From: Nigrospora sphaerica
Taxonomy: Eukaryota; Ascomycota; Sordariomycetes; Amphisphaeriales; Apiosporaceae
NCBI GenBank assembly: GCA_018287875.1
Contig: JAGVVL010000013.1
Span: forward strand, 992,001 to 1,056,000
DNA: 64,000 nucleotides
Reading direction: 5' to 3'
Part shown: piece by piece, positions 1-11,100 of the stretch
How the letters are laid out: each line of letters opens with the position of its first letter
How positions within the stretch are numbered: position 1 is the stretch's first letter
Position numbers and translations under genes: made by a program
The notes under the pieces: generated by a model
The model's input: only the letters and a program-made list of their open reading frames with translations
Told to the model about the DNA's origin: nothing
Databases searched by the model: none

Positions 1-297
1 TTTCCAGGCTGTGCGGACTAGGTCCGTTAGCAACCGTAAGGCTGTTTCCGTGGAGCGGCCTTTCCGGTTGCCCATCTGTTCGTCCGGGAGCAGCCCGTTT
101 TCCTCCGCAAAGCTGGCTAGCCGTTGCGCCAGCAGGCTCTCGATCACCTTCCCCATGGTGTTAAGTAGCGCGATAGGTCTCCATCCGCCGGCTTGGTGGT
201 ACTCGTTTGGCTGCTTTCCTGGTTTCCGGAGGATAACGGTCACTGCTTTGCGGAACGCTGTTGGATAGTATCCTATACGCCAGCATGCTTCCGCTAG
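1..297 (-). pseudogene. LINE ORF2 reverse transcriptase fragment
   Basis: The minus strand encodes part of the LINE reverse transcriptase, from the segment with AEACWRIGYYP to the start of the DEQMGNRKGRSTETA block. It matches ORF2 at 32620-32910 nearly residue for residue. The fragment has no start of its own because the LINE was truncated here and joined to the module at 297/298. Confidence 0.85.
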
Positions 298-1427
298 GCC
301 TCCTATTCCCCGGGTCAAGTTCTCTGCGCTTTCTATAGAAAGGGGGGGAATAGAAGGTTTGCACCTTAAGCAGCCCGCAAGGGCATATCCCTCTCTACGA
401 CCACCGACATGCGCATCCGTCCTCTCGAGCCATAGCACGACCTCCTCGACCTGCAGCCTCCCAGGATAGCACCTGCGCCAGCGACACTCCGACAGAGAAG
501 ATGCCCTTTGGCACAATCGAAGGCAGCCCGTCTCATCCTTGTCTCCAGGTCCCTGGGCTGGCCTAATCCAGCTGTTCATCCCCTTCCACGGCAAGTCCTC
601 GAACCGGTTCCATCTCTGGTCGACCCTAGTGCGAGTAGGGGACGTAGGGGCTACCCTGTTCTTCTGCCGGTCCCGCGGTCGTCGTGCTATGCTACGGCCC
701 ACCGGTGTCCTAGGGTGGCGAGCCCTGGACCGGCTTCCCGTTGCTCGCCGCCATCTCTGCCGGCGAGCCGACTATATCTTGCCGTAGGCCTTCGGTAGGG
801 GGTACCACCACGCCGGCATAGTACCCCGTAAGGCCTCGACTAACCTGCCCTGATCCACTATATGTTCGTCTCCGGAGCGGTGCGCTGTCACCTTAAAGGG
901 CGACACGGGCGGCCAGCCGTAGCCACTATTACCTTAACGACTCCGTCCCCGTGTTCTTAACAACTTCCATTACTCCGTACGCACGTCCACTTAGGTATTC
1001 GTTCGATGCCCTCGCGGCTGTTCGCTGCAAGCCGTCTCAGAGCTCGGCAGGGCCGAGGGTGTCCTGTCGTCGCTTCGAGAACCGAGTCGACGTCGGATGG
1101 TTTTTCTACCCAAATCCCTCTATAAAGACGAGGGCCTTCGCTGCGCGGTCGATTTGTCGTCGATTCGGCGTCGCGTGGTGTCGATTTTCGAGGCTGCTTG
1201 CTACGTTTGGCGGGGGCGAAAAGTTTTCGGTTGTGCGATGCCCGAAAATCCCGCATCACAGATCGTATCAGCAAAACTCCAGAGCAGCGACATAGCAACG
1301 CAGCAATAGCGCCTCGCTGCACTTTCGTGCAGAATGCGTCTCTACATCGGCTCTTCCTCAGTCAATTGACCCAGGAAGATTTCCAGCCGGCGCCGCGGGG
1401 AGGCTGTAGAGTCCGACTTCGCCAGCC
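298..1427 (-). repeat. 1,130-bp LINE-associated module, copy A
   Basis: This is one of three copies of exactly 1,130 bp, aligned without indels to 29558-30687 and 39458-40587. On the minus strand it starts GGCTGGCGAAGTCGG and ends GGGGAATAGGAGGC, always at the LINE junction. It contains a 121-codon frame (957-1322, minus, starting MQRGAIAALLCRC) that is open in all three copies. A second, downstream frame is broken by TAG. I recognise no protein domain. It resembles in role the WEIRD part of Magnaporthe MINE elements, but sequence homology to WEIRD has not been tested. Confidence 0.85.
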
Positions 1428-1820
1428 GTGTTCTCCGATAAGCATTTGTTAGTGGCACTCTACTTGAGCGAAAGTGCTATTGAAGCCTGGAAACCTTGGC
1501 AGTGCGCAGTCTAACTAGCGTCAATGGCCGCCCAGATCCACGGATTCTTACAGGGTGTAGGGGTTGTGGGAGCGAAGGAAATTTATCTCCCATCGTTCGC
1601 CTTGGCGCTATCTATGTGCACATCGAATCTGCAGGCGACAAGTGTCAGCGGCAAGTATCGCATTGTCAGATGGCTTAACCTCTCCACTGGCTTGGATCTT
1701 ACGCAAAGCGAGGCTCCTCTCTCGGAACTTGTTCACTTTTCCCCTCTTCCATCAGTTAATCGTTCGTCGTGATAGCTTCAATCTAGCACACACGTAACTA
1801 AAAGAATTTGTCCTTGCATT
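1428..1820. other. No gene recognised
   Basis: This stretch lies between two LINE insertions. Only short overlapping frames are present (60-82 codons) and none looks like a known family. It is probably host intergenic DNA. Confidence 0.5.
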
Positions 1821-1834
1821 TTGCTGTCTACATT

Positions 1835-2421
1835 CAAAATCGAACAGCACGAGCCCCGGCAGCAACTAAGATGCCGCCAGACAAGCACGTCCTCAAGCTC
1901 CATAAGGGACTCCATAAGGCCGTGAGCTCCATCCTCGTCCAAGCGAGGACTGGCAAGATTAGGCTGCGAGACTTCCTTTTTAAGCGTAGGGTCCCAGGCT
2001 TTGACAGCCCCTGGTGCGACTGCGGTCAGGGCAGAGAGACCATCCGGCATATCCTCGTTTTCTGCCCACGGGAAAGAGAAAGACGAGAGCACCTCGTCCA
2101 AGCTCTAGGAGGACCGATAGACACGGACAGGATGCTCGACACCCCAGGAAAAGCAGGAATTATCGCGAGATGGCTACTCCGCTCGGGCAGGCTGGACATG
2201 TTCCAGCTTGCGAATCAACTCATGAGCTAGGAAGCGGGCACGCTGAGCCCGATCTCGGTAAGGCAGGTCAAAGAGCAGATAGAAGCGGTACGACGCAGCG
2301 GAACCTAGGTTTTTCACCCGGCCGGACGTTAGCCCGGAACGGTTTTCCTAGGCTAAGATGCGCAGGGGGTCCTCATGGCCTAGATAGGTCGCTAGGTGTA
2401 AGAATAATAAATAAATAAAAA
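1835..2421 (+). mobile_element. 5'-truncated LINE with 14-bp TSD
   Basis: This 587-bp insertion is the 3' end of the same LINE family. It encodes the last part of ORF2 (to the stop at 2230), including the zinc motif C-x-C-x8-H-x4-C in WCDCGQGRETIRHILVFC, then the 3' UTR and an AATAAATAAATA-type tail. The 14-bp sequence TTGCTGTCTACATT occurs immediately before (1821-1834) and after (2422-2435). That is the target-site duplication expected of target-primed reverse transcription. The copy is too short to be active. Confidence 0.92.
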
Positions 2422-2435
2422 TTGCTGTCTACATT

Positions 2436-3843
2436 TCAGACAGCGTCGTACAGCAACGCATCCACGTCACCAAATCGCGCCTTCACGATAGCCTTGGTTC
2501 CCATGACTGGACTGGTAGTGGTGGATCTAGGAACCTCTGCATTAAATCTAGCAGGATCTAGGATGATGGGCCTGGAGAGCGTCAAGGTCTATCACTGTAT
2601 TCACGTCCCCCAAGCATCAGAATCCTCACATCTGGGAACTCTCATGCCTTGTAGTTTGAACTACTAGAAGGCGTATTACGTTGTCTGTCTCTGCACACCT
2701 CAAGGCTACGTAAAGGTTTGCTGATCGAGATAACGCTCTCCATCTCTGTCTCACCGCCCGATTCAGCCTTGTTGTCCGACGCCACTAAGACGCCACAAAG
2801 GCGCCACGAAAAGCCCGGCCTGTTTAGCTCAACATTTCGCGTACGGATTTTAGCTTCTTGTCTGGTAGTTTCCCCCGGAAATAGATCCCGCTCCAGAAGG
2901 CTAGATCCTTTAGATGGGATTGGGAGCAGTTGAGCAACATCCACGCCAGAGCCAGAAGAAAAAAGGCGATGGCGATAAGGATAGATTTCACAGCGCCATC
3001 GGAGATCCATTACTGGAAGTCATCGGCCAATCGCGTGCTAGACACAACTGAGGGTGTCGACATCTTGACCGGTGATCTAAAACCAGGTGGGAAAAGCGTA
3101 AGAGCGGTCTCAGAGTCAGAAAGAGTAAGTAGTTGATGGTGGCCCTTAGAGCATGCCGTCAAGAATCAGCCAAAGGTAGAGCACAAGAATTACCAAGTTG
3201 CTTTCCAGCTGGTTCCTGATATAACGGTTAAAAGCTTTAGGGTCGGATAGCGGGCACGGAGCTCAGGGTCGAATTCAAAGTCCGGCGCGATCCCTATCTG
3301 GGCATATTTAGGAGTTAGGGGAAATCCGCAGTTCACGATGGGTACAGGAAAGCGAAACCCCCTCAACTGCTAATCCAGACCGGATCATACACCGAGGCAA
3401 ATCCATAAGTGTTGATTTTGTCGGGAAACTCTCCTTGAAAATGCAAGATGATGAGGAATCCCGTGTGCAAAACATTAAACCCGACCAGAAGAGCTGCACC
3501 AAAGATCACCGGTAGCTACTATGTCCTTAAGTTGGGGATAGCTGTTGGCTATGTTGCCTCGAACCACTATCGGTAGCCGAGCCGAGATTGCATCATAGTT
3601 CATCAAACGAGAACGAGCGAACGACATTGGGCAGGAAACATGATCAAAAAAAGAAGTGAACGTTAAATTGCAATCGTATGGATTACTAATTATAAACTAT
3701 GCGATGTCGTGTTACCTGGTGATTATCTCGTGTTGCCGTCTGTAGTCCCACCATCCTTCCATCTGCCTCTGCCCCCTACCCACACCTCACTGTCCCTCCG
3801 TCTGTTACGCATATCCGAGGCGCAAAGCTCCTCTACTTGTCAT
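2436..3843. other. Unassigned host DNA
   Basis: No recognisable gene was found in about 1.4 kb. Several frames of 64-122 codons exist on both strands but lack family motifs and splice-consistent extensions. The stretch may include untranslated or decayed host sequence downstream of the HsbA-type gene. Confidence 0.4.
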
Positions 3844-4696
3844 CTAGAGGCCCAAAGTTCCAAGGACCTGCTGGAAAACGTTGGAGACCATGTTGTGGGA
3901 CGTAGTCTGGACATTCTGGCAGATAGGCGCAACCTCGTTAACTGCGGTGCTCAGGGGCTCGTACTTCTGGAGCCAGCCGCGCACCGATGCCGGCAGCGTT
4001 GCCGGCGTGTTATCGCCGCCCTTGAAAGCGTCTAGAAGGTCCGAAGCCTTGTTCTCAATATTCATGAGCAGGCTTTCGTGCGTCAGGTCTAGCTATGTCG
4101 GGTATATGGGTCAGTAATTACAGCGGTCCGATATCCTTCCAAAGCCCGAAGAATGGTGAATCTGAGGAAGGGGGCAAGAGGAGAGACGAAGAATTGAGGG
4201 CAAAGACTCACAAAGGCCTTGGCATGGCATAAGAAGTGCTGCTCGTTATCCGTCAGAGTGTGGTTTCCGCTCAGCGAGTTGCGTAGGTTTTGTTCGAGGC
4301 ACACAATGTCGTGGATGTGCTGGAAGAGGTCCTGATGGGGAAACGCGCATACAAGTCAGCTGATGAACTGTTTTCTGGGGCCCCAGGGGAAATTAAAACG
4401 GGACTTACGGTGGACCCTTGAGGCAGGCTGCCCGAATTAATACCGCGAATCAGGGCGCTGCCATTCAAGCCCAGGTTGGAGATGTCGGTGAAGGCATCGA
4501 CCAGGTCCTGCAAGTTGTCGAGTATGTTACCACCGTTGTTTCCACTGTTGCCGTTGTTGCCGCCGTAGCCGTAGCCGTAGTTGTTGCGGTCGCAGTTGAA
4601 GTCGAAGATGTCGCCCTGGTTCTGGGCCTGGGCCAAGACGGTAGGAGCGAGGCCAGTAATGGCGGCGGCAAAGACGATGATGGACTTAGCGTACAT
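3844..4696 (-). CDS. Secreted HsbA / cell-wall galactomannoprotein-like
   Basis: Three exons read on the minus strand: 4696-4409, 4331-4212 and 4092-3844. The introns are 77 bp (GTAAGT...CAG) and 119 bp (GTGAGT...TAG), both between codons, and give a 218-residue product. The N-terminus (MYAKSIIVFAAAITGLAPTV, then LAQA) is a typical signal peptide. A Gly/Asn/Tyr-rich linker of about 25 residues follows, then helical sequence with three cysteines (D-I-V-C-L-E-Q, H-F-L-C-H-A-K and P-I-C-Q-N-V). Length, signal peptide and helical C-terminal part fit the HsbA family (hydrophobic surface binding protein A), which acts at cell walls or hydrophobic surfaces. The Gly/Asn linker is unusual. The family call rests on my reading of the pattern. 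The gene structure is firmer. Confidence 0.75.
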
Positions 4697-4876
4697 TTTG
4701 TCCGGTGTAGGTTTGAATGAGCTGGGGTGAGGATAATTTTGACGGAAGAAACGAGTCGCGTTGGTGTGAAAGAAAGTGAAGAAGCGATATTAACGAGTGA
4801 ATGGTTTGTGCGTTGAGCTGTGCAGATAGGATGGCGATAAAGAATTTGATTAGTACCTAGCTGGGGGACTCGCCGC

Positions 4877-4886
4877 CTTTTATGCC
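4877..4886 (-). promoter_or_regulatory. Candidate TATA box of the HsbA-type gene
   Basis: The minus strand reads GGCATAAAAGG about 180 bp upstream of the start codon at 4696, with no other gene between. Position and sequence fit a TATA element. The transcription start is not known. Confidence 0.45.
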
Positions 4887-4949
4887 AGTTTGCCAATATG
4901 GACGCCATGCTGGCGATGGTGATATTTGGTCTGATCTGAAAGGTCACTT

Positions 4950-5629
4950 CAACAGAGTCGGAAAGTTCCGTGGTTGTCTTGGCGGTGACGAGGATCGTGG
5001 TAGCTCCCGTCCCGGCACCCGGGTCATCGGGGCCAATATGTGGATCAGGCTGCTTTGGGATAGATCTTTGTCATTAAGAACCCTGAATCACCAGCTGATC
5101 ACTGCAGCCGGAGCGCATGCCTAAGGTAAGAGGCTGCATGTTTCAGACGCATTCGGTTAAGGCAGCGTTCCGGCAGCGCTGCCGCCTCCACACCGCCAAG
5201 ACCTTGCTTGTGCCGCATCTTACTAACGCCTTACCCGCGCAGCCGGGCCTATGATACTGCGCCCTGTTACATTACACCGCTCCTTGCATCTACGCGCCGG
5301 AAATCATGCTTGTAAGCTACCGGCGCGCAACCGGCGGATTTTCACTTTTGTCGATGCTATCCTAATTGTGGAGCGGACGAGCCTATATAGTTTGCATTGT
5401 ACAAATGAACCTCCTGCAGACAGAACGCTCCGCCGTGGGATCTGGAGCACAGGGTAAAGTGATCGGGTGTGATCGAAGGCTGATGAATCATCTGGTACTA
5501 TCAAAGCTCCGTGAATATCCCGAATAGTTGTTATACGCCCTTTTACTAATATGTGTAAACACCCACCTATTACGAAGCTGTCGCCCACATAAAGTACCAC
5601 CTTTTCGCGCCACCTAAGGATTCCATTAG
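4950..5629. other. Upstream intergenic DNA, no gene recognised
   Basis: This is the region upstream of the HsbA-type gene. It holds GC-rich stretches and short frames only (68-112 codons), none with a recognisable family motif. Confidence 0.4.
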
Positions 5630-5634
5630 TCTGA

Positions 5635-5833
5635 TGTCGCACTGAGGGAGGCGTGGCTAGCGATAGGTTTAAGGTTATCGGTTAGAAAGGACAAAAGAAA
5701 GAGCCAGACATGCCAGACTATATACTCGTAGCTGGGGATCGCTCCCCACATGCTCTATAGGACGTATATCAGGTCCCTATAGCTCCTCACGTGACCTGAT
5801 AGGCGAGGCTGGTGATAGCCTTATATTGCAAAG
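5635..5833 (-). mobile_element. Diverged solo LTR of a Ty1-copia element
   Basis: The 199-bp segment starts TGTCGCAC and contains CTCACGTGACCTGATAGG, which matches CACGTGACCTGGTAGG in the LTRs at 6337-6526 and 13623-13812. Its end (TATATTGCAAAG) resembles the reversed start of the second copia family LTR (CATATTGCGACA). Flanking pentamers TCTGA (5630-5634) and CCTGA (5834-5838) could be a TSD with one change. There is no internal region, so this is a solo LTR in the same orientation as the element at 6337. Confidence 0.6.
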
Positions 5834-5838
5834 CCTGA

Positions 5839-6331
5839 GTAGTAAACTAATATGTGTAATACTACCTTACTGATTCGCTTTCAGAAAGCCAATTACTTTT
5901 ATCCTCAATACCGCAGCACGCCTCGAGATGAACTTAGCGGGTGTGCCATAGATCTTTGAGGATTTCACCGCCGCGAAGGAAAGCTGGCGAACGAACCGAT
6001 CTAATACTGGTGCACGAGCGCTTAGAACTGCACAGCCTGTGTGAACATAAATGAGTGACTGACACCAACCATATAGCTACAATCCTGTGTTACCACCCTG
6101 AAACTTGTGACCTGAAACTGCAACTCGTATTTGTCCCCAGATAAGATCCTTCAGCCGAAATAAAAGCGTACGTAACGTGGGATACAATTGGAGAGAAGAA
6201 CTCCTGCTAGCGGCGTAAATGCGTAGTGAGAAAAGCTTTAAGGTCTACTGTCGCCGGCTAAATAGCCTTAATAAGTAGAAAATAGGGCAGTAGAATAAGA
6301 GAGATGTGTATAAAGTGAGACGCGTATAAAG
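5839..6331. other. No gene recognised
   Basis: This AT-richer spacer lies between the solo LTR and the full copia element. No coding frame, RNA gene or repeat could be supported. Confidence 0.4.
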
Positions 6332-6336
6332 TAAGA

Positions 6337-6526
6337 TGTCGCACTTCAGGGGACGTGAGTAACGAGGTTCTGATTGTTCTATTAGGAAAAACAAAGGAAA
6401 ACTATCTGAGGATCCAGACGTAGATATAGTAGTTCCGTAGCCTGCCTGACAGGCTAGGCTCTTGAGCTTACATAAAGTCACGTGACCTGGTAGGCTTGTT
6501 AGTGAAAATAGGCTCGTCTCGCGACA
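6337..6526 (-). repeat. 3' LTR of copia element 1
   Basis: This 190-bp long terminal repeat has TGTCGC...GCGACA ends. It differs from the partner at 13623-13812 by one A/G and one A/C. Because the element lies on the minus strand, this left copy is the 3' LTR. Confidence 0.92.
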
Positions 6527-6633
6527 CACCCCCTCAGCCGAACCAATCCGCTCGGTGTGGCTGAAAATCGCTTGGTAAGGGTCCTGTGAAGCGATCCTTT
6601 TGAGTTTTCGCTTACGGGCTGCGATCATCCCTA

Positions 6634-6694
6634 AGATCGGACGATGAGTTGTTGTAAGTAACAGCCGCGCATTGAGATCAGACGATGAGTTGTT
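6634..6694. repeat. 20-bp direct repeat pair
   Basis: AGATCGGACGATGAGTTGTT (6634-6653) is repeated with one change at 6675-6694. It lies inside the extra segment of copia element 1, about 280 bp before the TATA box of the opposite-strand gene. It might be an upstream regulatory repeat or a boundary scar of the captured segment. Confidence 0.5.
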
Positions 6695-6975
6695 CTGATC
6701 AATAGCATGTCAGAACTCCTCGCAGCCGCAACTTATACGAAATCACAACTCCTCTCTTTAAATACGGCACGTCTGCATCTTAACTCCTCTTATCGGTGAG
6801 AGCCACTGTGCTGCTTTACTGCACGCGTTGCTTAGCGATATCTTAGTCGTCTAAACTCTCGCGCTGCTTCTAAGTGAGTCAGTGTCCTGTCACTCGCTGC
6901 CCAGGTGGATTCATCGCGAGTCTGGTAGCTTCGGTAAACAACTTCGAATAGGGCGTGTCCTTAAAGGCTTAAGGG

Positions 6976-6983
6976 TATAAAGG
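6976..6983 (+). promoter_or_regulatory. TATA box of the antisense gene in copia 1
   Basis: TATAAAGG stands about 130 bp before the ATG at 7112. It is followed by a long CT-rich stretch (about 6990-7080), a layout common in fungal promoters. It points away from the copia transcript. Confidence 0.5.
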
Positions 6984-7111
6984 AAGCCCTCCCCTGGCTT
7001 CTTTTTCCCCTTATTATTATTATTGCGCTTCCCACTGTCTTCTGCACTTCTTCTCTCGCCTTTCAGGCTATCCATCTAGCTTCTTCTCGCTATTTTCCAG
7101 TATCATCAGCA

Positions 7112-7889
7112 ATGTCTGCCGGTTTGTTCGCACCTCGCTTGTTCTCTAGTGCTCATTTTGCTAACTTTTTGCTTCATAGCGGTTGGCCAGGGCAGTGGTA
7201 GGCGTGCGCCTTTCCAGGGCAGCGGTAAGCTTAGCCGCGATCACGAGGACAGCGAGTCCGATATAGACCCCGAGGAGCTTAAGCGTGCCAGAGAGCTTAT
7301 TAAGCGCGCTAGGGCTAAGGACAAGGCTCGCAAGGCCGCCAGCCTGTCTCGCGCTAAGATGGCTATTCTGCGGCGCTAGAAAGGTGACTTGCGCTTCACA
7401 CCCTGTCTCCCCTGTTTGCGTAGTGTCGAGCGTCATTCTCGTGGCCATTGCCATGATACTCGCTTGCCAGGTGCCTTGAAGTGCTATAAGTGCACTTTAA
7501 ATAACCATCAGTGCAAGGAGGTGCCCGAGTAGCTTGCCTTAGCTGCTCGTTCCCTGTTACGTGAGCTGAACCGCCCGGTCTAGAACGTTGTGAGTACCTT
7601 TTTACTGCTGATTCTCCTACTGGCTGTTCTAATAGGCTTGAAGCCTCAGATTCGTCGCATAAGAGCAACCGTGAAGGGCTTGCGCGACCTGCATGGCCTT
7701 CCTGATGACCACACGCTTTTTGGAGGCGACGTGGGCTCTCTTAAGCCTCGTAGCGCTCCTGCGTCCGACAGCTCTTCGCCGCTCTCTTCCCCTCCGCCTT
7801 CTGAGTCCTCTCCAGTGCCCGAGACGCCTACGCCTGGCCCTAGTGCGTGTACTAAGCTGCCTAAGAGGCGTGGCGAGCAGAGAAAGTAA
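7112..7889 (+). pseudogene. Extra gene inside copia 1, opposite strand, Cys-rich product
   Basis: The gene runs against the retrotransposon. A short first exon (7112-7121, MSA) is joined by a likely intron (7122-7179, GT...CATAG) to a frame reading GQGSGRRAPFQGSGKLSRD. A basic helix-like part (KRARELIKRARAKDKARKAA) follows, then a Cys/His cluster (C-L-P-C ... H-C-H-D ... C-Y-K-C ... H-Q-C), a hydrophobic stretch near 7590-7640 and a Ser/Pro-rich acidic tail. Three in-frame TAG codons (7377, 7530 and 7581) interrupt it, in line with RIP. A second intron is possible near 7590-7635 but would shift the frame. I do not recognise the protein. Zinc binding is an inference from the Cys/His spacing. 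Confidence 0.5.
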
Positions 7890-8129
7890 GACTTAAGCTC
7901 GAGCTCCAGTTCCTCCAGTGTTTCCGGCGACAATCCTGCAGAGCTTGGCCTTATTGTGGAGCTTAGGGAGTGCGCTCCTTATATACATTACCACACGAAG
8001 GAGGCTTAAAGGAAGGTAAAGCAGGGTCGGTACGTTTATAAATACTAAAGCCCTGCTCTTAGCAGTAGGTAGTATCTTATCCACGATGCTTTAAGATTCT
8101 TCAATCTATATACGTTGTTTTCCATTCTC

Positions 8130-11100
8130 TGCTTCCTTAATCGCTTATCGGATATCCTGAAGGTTAAGAGTCGCTTTAAATTGCTCAAATTTCGCCCATG
8201 GTAGATTCTTTATCAGTCCGTCGGCTGGCATATCCTTTATAGCGAGATAGATCAATTAAAATAAGCCCTTGGAGTATTCTTGGCGGAGCTAGAGGTTGTG
8301 TATATTAACGTGCCTTAGCTTTGTAGATACCCTTTCCTGATTGCCGATAATAAGGCGTATCGTCTGCTGGTTATTGCAGGAGATACTGAAAAGCGCGTCC
8401 AGGATAAGTTGGATGTCTCTAAATAGCCTCTGAAGTGCTATAGTCTCCTTAGCTGTCTTGCTGAGCGCTAGAAGCTCTGCCTCCGTGGTGGAAGTGGTAA
8501 CTGTCGTTTGTCGGCTGGCCTTCTAGGCTACTGGTCCTCCGAATAGCTAGATGAGGTATCCCTGGGAAGAACAACGCGTCTCCGGATTGTCTGCAAATGA
8601 AGCATCTGTTAAGGTAACTAGCGCCTATGGGATAGATTACACTGGTTTCTTCATTCTGTAGCGTATCGACATATATCGAGTGCTAAACGCGTACTGTATA
8701 CACCAGTCAGCTGCCTCGAGATGCTGTTGACTTGGATTCGTGAGGAAGCGAGATAGCTGTGAGTAGGCGAAGGAAAGGTCCGGCCTGATCAAAATAGCGC
8801 TGTAGAGGATGCTCCTAACGCGTTCCTAGTAAGCTTTAACTCGGTGAGCTGGAGCAGTATCTTAATAAGCTTCCAAGGCTGTGGACAGGAGTGGCGTCGC
8901 TGGTGACTTGTTGTCCTGGAGGTTAAAACGTCTCGCTATCTTCTTAAGATAGCTATCATACGAGAGCCAGAGTAATCCCTCGTTTCTCTTACGAGTGACC
9001 CTGACCCCTAGGTAGTAGCCTACAGATCCTTGGTCCTTCAGCTTATAGATCTCCTTGAGGGCTTCGATTAAGGCGAGTGCCTCCTCTTTAGCTTATAGGC
9101 TATAACAGACTAAGAAATCGTCTATATAGAACACAACGAAGATCGTGCGTTTCTTGTTATAAAATAGGCAGGGTTCCTTAAGTGTGCTGATAAGCCTAAG
9201 TCTTCGAAGTGAGCTCGAGAAGTCTCGGAACTATAGTTGAGGTGATTCCTTAAGTCTATAAAGTGCTCTATTTAGCTTAAGATAGTATCCTGGCTTTTTA
9301 TAGCCTAGTAGATGTTCCACGAAGATTGGTTCGGAGTTTTCTACAAAAAGTGCGTTCAGGAATATGTTAACAATGTCGAACTGTCTGACTTCCCAGTCGA
9401 AGTAGGCTGCTAGGGCCATGATAATCCTGAAGGACTTCGAGGCTAGCGTAGCAACGTACGTGCTAGCTAATGAAGTGACAATCTGCTTATCTCCTCGCAC
9501 GCAAATCCTTGCTTTACAGCGAAGGTGCTTATTGTTCTCATCGAATTTATCGGTGAAAACCCATTTCAAGGGCAGCTTAAAAAGCAAGGGAGCATCTGAA
9601 ACCTCCTCCCAGGCTTTCATAGCCACTGCCTTGTCGATCTCGAGCTTGGTAGCTTATCTAAACTGATCTCCTCTAGGGTGAGTAGCTAATTCACGCCAGG
9701 ACTTAGGTGGAGGTGCGAAGCCTTACGGTCCGCTTAGTTCGTCTAGCTCCTTAAGTGCTCTTTGAGACCGTGTTGACGCGAATATTCGCGTATAAATGGT
9801 TCTTAGGAGGTCCTCATCTTGGTTTGTGGCCTCCTTAGCGAGACAGGTGCTTAGGAGAGTATCGAGATGATCAGTCTCTTATTGGGTTATCTCCTTAAGC
9901 CCGAATAGCAGCGAAAGGAACGACTGCTAATCCGTTTCCTGTTCTCTCTGGAGTCTCGAGCTCCTCCTTGCCGGTTATGTCGGCTGTGAGGCTCGGGATC
10001 TCCTACCCCTAGTTGCTCTACAGCTCTCAGGCGGTCTCTAGTCCGTCTCTTCGTTAAGAGGCCGAACAATAATTTCGTCATGGATCTCTTCTTATAGATC
10101 CGTCTCTAGAGTCTGACCTTGCAGTCTCTGAGGAGTTATTTTCTGGTCTAGAGACTGACCATGCAGTCTCTAAGGAGCTATACTCCGGTCTGGTGTCCCA
10201 GTTGAGCTCGTCGGCCTGCGTACCGAGATGCCTGCTGGTTCTGACACTTCGGGTGAGCCTGAGAGTGGCCGCTCTGCTGCTCGTCCCGCGTTTTCTGACC
10301 CTGACTCTCCAGTAGTTGCAACTGGCTGGTGATCACTAGATCTATGCTGTGGTTCGCTTGTGAGGTGTTCTGTAAGGTAAAGCATGCTGTTTTCGCCCTC
10401 CGGCTCACTTAACTGGCGACTAGGTGTAAGAAGTCCTGTCTGTGCATCCGACATCCTAGGCCCATAAATTCCTTGGATGTCTTCAGGTGCGCATCTCACC
10501 CCCGAGTTCTTATCGACTGGTCCCTCAGGTGTGTTCGGCACCCCCGAGTCCACGAGATAAGCCTCTCGAGTGGAGTCGGGACATGTTTCAGGACTTATAG
10601 CGTCGTCTAGCTCCTTAAGAGCTTCCTAGAGCGGCATTGACTCGTTTGTAAAACCTGCTTCGCTTAATGGGATCTTTAAGGGCTGAACTTCTAGATATTC
10701 TATCGCCTCTAGCTTAGTATATTGCGAGTCTCGGCTAAAATAAAACTGCGTCTTATCGAAGGTGACGTCTTGTGTCTAAATGACTCTGCCGTGCTTGGGC
10801 AACCAGATCCTGTAGATGTTCCTAGCGGCGTAACCTACTAGATAACTGATCTGAGCCCTTAGTTGAACTTTGAACGCTCGTCGGTTTAGCCCAGCCGCTT
10901 GTCTCTAGTGTAATGTATACGCTTTACAGCCGAACACGTATATCCCAGACTAGTCTAGCCGCAGGTCTGCGTGGATATCACGCACCTAAGCTGGGCTGTA
11001 CCGCTCCTTATTCTGCAAAAACCAGGAGTTTAGCACCTTATCTGGGCTTCGGAAGCGTTGCGCCTATGATAGGCATATATTGATAAGCTTCGTTGCTGCT

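Larger units (their letters stand above)
1..1427 (-). mobile_element. Chimeric LINE copy A (module + truncated LINE)
   Basis: On the minus strand this reads as a 1,130-bp module (1427 to 298) joined to a LINE that begins inside the reverse transcriptase region (297 to 1). The LINE continues beyond the left end of the window. The module is the same sequence as at 29558-30687 and 39458-40587, but here it is fused to a much later point of the LINE. The right boundary lies at 1427, where the motif GGCTGGCGAAG (minus strand) starts and similarity to the other copies stops. The left end and the TSD cannot be seen. Confidence 0.85.

Noticed and set aside
508..798. 96-codon plus-strand frame in module A, also seen antisense in B and C
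   Set aside because: It lies opposite the likely coding direction of the module and has no protein-like features. It is kept open by GC-rich codons only.
4418..4720. 100-codon plus-strand frame over the HsbA-type gene
   Set aside because: It is a shadow of the Gly/Asn-rich coding repeat. The minus strand has a signal peptide, two clean introns and matching phases.
7590..7640. Hydrophobic run as a membrane helix of the gene inside copia 1
   Set aside because: The segment begins GTGAGT and ends TAATAG, so it may be an intron, although splicing would shift the frame. It is too uncertain to call a membrane segment.
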